DNA from: Bacteroidales bacterium
GTDB lineage: Bacteria; Bacteroidota; Bacteroidia; Bacteroidales; UBA932
Assembly (NCBI GenBank): GCA_017615135.1
Contig: JAGAAU010000075.1
Location: 1 to 7,332 of the forward strand
Direction of reading: 5' to 3'
DNA: 7,332 nucleotides
The notes under the pieces were generated by a model, which was not told the origin of the DNA, ran no database searches, and worked only from the letters and a program-made list of their open reading frames with translations. The position numbers and the translations under genes are program-made. This document shows, one piece after another, positions 5,249 through 7,332 of the stretch (position 1 is its first letter; each line of letters begins with the position of its first letter).

Positions 5249-7317
5249 TGAAACTAAAACTGTTGGCAAGTGTACTTGCGTGCGGCTTGTGTCTTTCGGC
5301 TCAGGCTCTTCCTTATGTAATCGGTCCTTCAGATGTGGCCAGGGCAAAGGAAATTGTTTCCAAGATGACCATTGAAGAGAAGGTCGACCTTATTTCCGGT
5401 CAGGTGGACGGGTTCTGGACTGCATCGATAGAGCGTCTCGGGGTTCCCGCAGTGCGTATGGCTGACGGCCCCCAGGGAGTTCGCAACAAGACAAAGAGCA
5501 CCTATTATCCCTGCGGTATCCTTGTGGCTTCTAGCTTTAACCGCGAGGCTGCGAACGGTGTAGGTCTGGGTATAGGCTTCGACGCCACCGCCCGTGGGGT
5601 TCGCATTATGCTCTGCCCTGGTGTAAATATCTATCGCACCGCCCTTTGCGGCCGCAATTTCGAATATTACGGGGAGGATCCATATCTTGCCGGAGAGATT
5701 GCATCAAACTATATCAGGGGTATTCAGGAGCGCAGGGTGATAGCCACCATCAAGCATTTCTGTACCAATAATCAGGAATATGCCCGTCATAAGGTATCTT
5801 CCAATGTAGATGAGCGCACTCTCAATGAAATCTATTTCCCCGCTTTCCGCAAGGCGGTCGAGCAGGCAGGTGTGGGTGCTGTGATGACCAGCTACAATCC
5901 TGTAAACGGAGAGCACGCTGCAGAGAGCTCATGGCTTATCAAGGATAATCTGCGCAAGTGGGGTTTTGAGGGCATAGTTATGTCCGACTGGGTTTCTACC
6001 TATACCATACTCGGCACTCTTACCAGCGGTCTCGATCTGGAGATGCCCAAGGCTGCAGCTATCGTTCTGGACGAGGTGAAAACCCTCATTGCCAACGGCG
6101 TGGTGCGGGAATCTGATATCGACCTTATGTGCCAGCATATACTCCAGACTTTCAGTGCCTTTGGTCTTCTGGACAAACCCATGAAGGATGAATCCATTCC
6201 CGAGGATTATGAGTTCTCCCGCAATATGGCCTACAATGCTTCTGTTGAAGGACCAGTGCTGCTGACAAACAATGGAATCCTGCCGCTCAAGGCTTCTTCC
6301 AAGACCAGAATTGCCGTTCTCGGCCCCAATGCTGATGTTGTGGCATTCGGCGGTGGAAGCGGTGCGATGCACCCCATCGATGGACGCAATATTACTCTGC
6401 GTGCCGGGCTGGAGGGGCTTGGTAAGGGTTATAAGGCCGAATATTTCGATTGCAACAACCTGAGCGATGCCGACATGAAGGCTATCGTTAAGGCAAGTGC
6501 GGTGGTTCTTTCGGTTGGATTCAACAATAAGACCGAGACTGAAAACAGCGACCGCACCTATGCTCTCCCCGAGGGGCAGAACGAGCTTATCGCCAAGATT
6601 GCTGCGGTGAACCCCAATGTGGTGGTCGTGGTGAATTCAGGCGGAGAGGTTGACATCAACCCCTGGAAAGACAATGTAGCTGCTATCATTATGGCATGGT
6701 ACGGCGGACAGGAGGGTGGACGTGCCCTGGCAGATATTATTGCCGGAAAGGTGGCTCCCTCCGGCAAGTTGCCCTTCACTTTCTGGGGAACCCTGGAGAA
6801 GAATCCTGCCTATGCTTATTATCCTCAGCGTACGCCCGCTATATCCGTTAAAAATGCTAACCGCGATCCCTATCCCTATGCAGTCTATTCCGAGGGAGTT
6901 TTTGTGGGTTATCGCGGGGTTAAGCACTTCGGCGTTGAGCCTATGTTCCCGTTTGGCCACGGACTCAGCTATGTCGGGTTTGCCTATTCAAATCTTTCTG
7001 TAACCCCTTCGGGAGACGGATTTGATGTGAGGTTTACTGTGAAGAATACCGGGAACAGGGCTGCTGCCGAGGCCGCTCAGGTATATGTGTCACCTGAATG
7101 CGCTTCGCTGCCCAGACCCGATCAGGAGCTTAAAGGCTTTGACAAGAAGAAGATAGCAGCCGGCAAGACCGCCGAGTACTGCATCCATCTTGGCCCCGAT
7201 GCGTTCAGTCACTACGATGTGGTCAGCCACAGCTGGAAGACCGACTCCGGCAAATATACCATCCGGGTCGGTGCCTCTTCCGCTGACATCCGCCTCACTT
7301 CTTCAGTGACGCTGTAG
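5245..7317 (+). CDS. Exported family GH3 beta-glucosidase-type glycoside hydrolase
   Basis: A 690-residue, complete GH3 enzyme expected to hydrolyse terminal beta-linked glucose or a related sugar from oligosaccharides. The signal peptide is MMKLKLLASVLACGLCLSAQA, with probable signal peptidase I cleavage after residue 21, giving a periplasmic protein. The TIM-barrel domain (about 30-300) has RMADGPQGVR (71-80), GRNFEYYGEDPYLAG (136-150), KHF (170-172), NNQE (175-178) and the nucleophile Asp248 in VMSDW. The alpha/beta sandwich domain (about 335-575) has GGGSGAMHP (369-377) and ETENSDR (431-437), where Glu433 is the likely acid/base. It ends in FPFGHGLSY (568-576). A C-terminal fibronectin III-like domain covers about 590-690. 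No PA14 insert is present, which fits the modest length. The NagZ motif (KH(F/I)PG...D-S/T-H) is absent, so a beta-N-acetylglucosaminidase is unlikely. A beta-xylosidase or mixed specificity cannot be excluded. Confidence 0.94.
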   Translation: MMKLKLLASVLACGLCLSAQALPYVIGPSDVARAKEIVSKMTIEEKVDLISGQVDGFWTASIERLGVPAVRMADGPQGVRNKTKSTYYPCGILVASSFNREAANGVGLGIGFDATARGVRIMLCPGVNIYRTALCGRNFEYYGEDPYLAGEIASNYIRGIQERRVIATIKHFCTNNQEYARHKVSSNVDERTLNEIYFPAFRKAVEQAGVGAVMTSYNPVNGEHAAESSWLIKDNLRKWGFEGIVMSDWVSTYTILGTLTSGLDLEMPKAAAIVLDEVKTLIANGVVRESDIDLMCQHILQTFSAFGLLDKPMKDESIPEDYEFSRNMAYNASVEGPVLLTNNGILPLKASSKTRIAVLGPNADVVAFGGGSGAMHPIDGRNITLRAGLEGLGKGYKAEYFDCNNLSDADMKAIVKASAVVLSVGFNNKTETENSDRTYALPEGQNELIAKIAAVNPNVVVVVNSGGEVDINPWKDNVAAIIMAWYGGQEGGRALADIIAGKVAPSGKLPFTFWGTLEKNPAYAYYPQRTPAISVKNANRDPYPYAVYSEGVFVGYRGVKHFGVEPMFPFGHGLSYVGFAYSNLSVTPSGDGFDVRFTVKNTGNRAAAEAAQVYVSPECASLPRPDQELKGFDKKKIAAGKTAEYCIHLGPDAFSHYDVVSHSWKTDSGKYTIRVGASSADIRLTSSVTL

Positions 7318-7332
7318 ATTTTTCGCCTCCGA

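Noticed and set aside
5278..5308. Lipoprotein signal on the GH3 enzyme (Cys13 or Cys16)
   Set aside because: The residues before each Cys do not fit a good lipobox, no acidic export signal follows, and an A-Q-A signal peptidase I site is present.
5646..5657. 12-base palindrome TTGCGGCCGCAA (and another GCGGCCGC at 5034-5041)
   Set aside because: They encode ordinary residues, including the conserved GRN of GH3, have no spacer or partner sequences, and are expected occasionally by chance.
7318..7332. Possible terminator after the GH3 gene (short T-run at 7319-7323)
   Set aside because: No stable stem precedes the T-run and the window ends too soon to judge.

Overview
The window looks like chromosomal DNA from a member of the Bacteroidota, most likely order Bacteroidales. 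The evidence is a Bacteroidota-style GyrA C-terminal domain, a gyrA gene followed directly by an exported TPR protein, two glycoside hydrolases of types common in gut and rumen Bacteroidales, and AT-rich rather than Shine-Dalgarno-led starts at two of the three visible start sites. Genus cannot be fixed from the sequence alone. No tRNA, rRNA, CRISPR array, insertion sequence or integrase is present.

Layout: four genes lie on the + strand with almost no space between them. (1) Positions 2-913 hold the 3' end of gyrA, the DNA gyrase A subunit, whose 5' part lies outside the window. (2) Positions 932-2293 encode an exported TPR-repeat protein of unknown precise role, after an 18-base gap. (3) Positions 2297-5248 encode a LacZ-type family GH2 beta-galactosidase, 3 bases after the TPR stop. 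(4) Positions 5245-7317 encode an exported family GH3 beta-glucosidase-type enzyme, overlapping gene 3 in an ATGA start/stop. The last 15 bases hold nothing recognisable. No intergenic gap has room for a conventional promoter plus terminator, so the genes are probably co-transcribed at least in part.

How the genes may work together: gyrA and the TPR gene are housekeeping-type neighbours. The two glycosidases form a natural pair that removes non-reducing-end beta-galactosyl and then beta-glucosyl (or related) residues from oligosaccharides in the periplasm. No SusC/SusD pair, sugar sensor or transporter is visible, so this is not a recognisable polysaccharide utilisation locus within the window.

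The most unusual non-coding signal is a perfect 13-bp inverted repeat with a 4-nt loop (2326-2355) inside the first 20 codons of the beta-galactosidase. It lies just downstream of a second possible hairpin (2282-2312) that would enclose the stop codon of the TPR gene and the start codon of the beta-galactosidase. Together they look like a possible post-transcriptional control point between the housekeeping pair and the glycosidase pair. I saw no clearly new multi-gene system.
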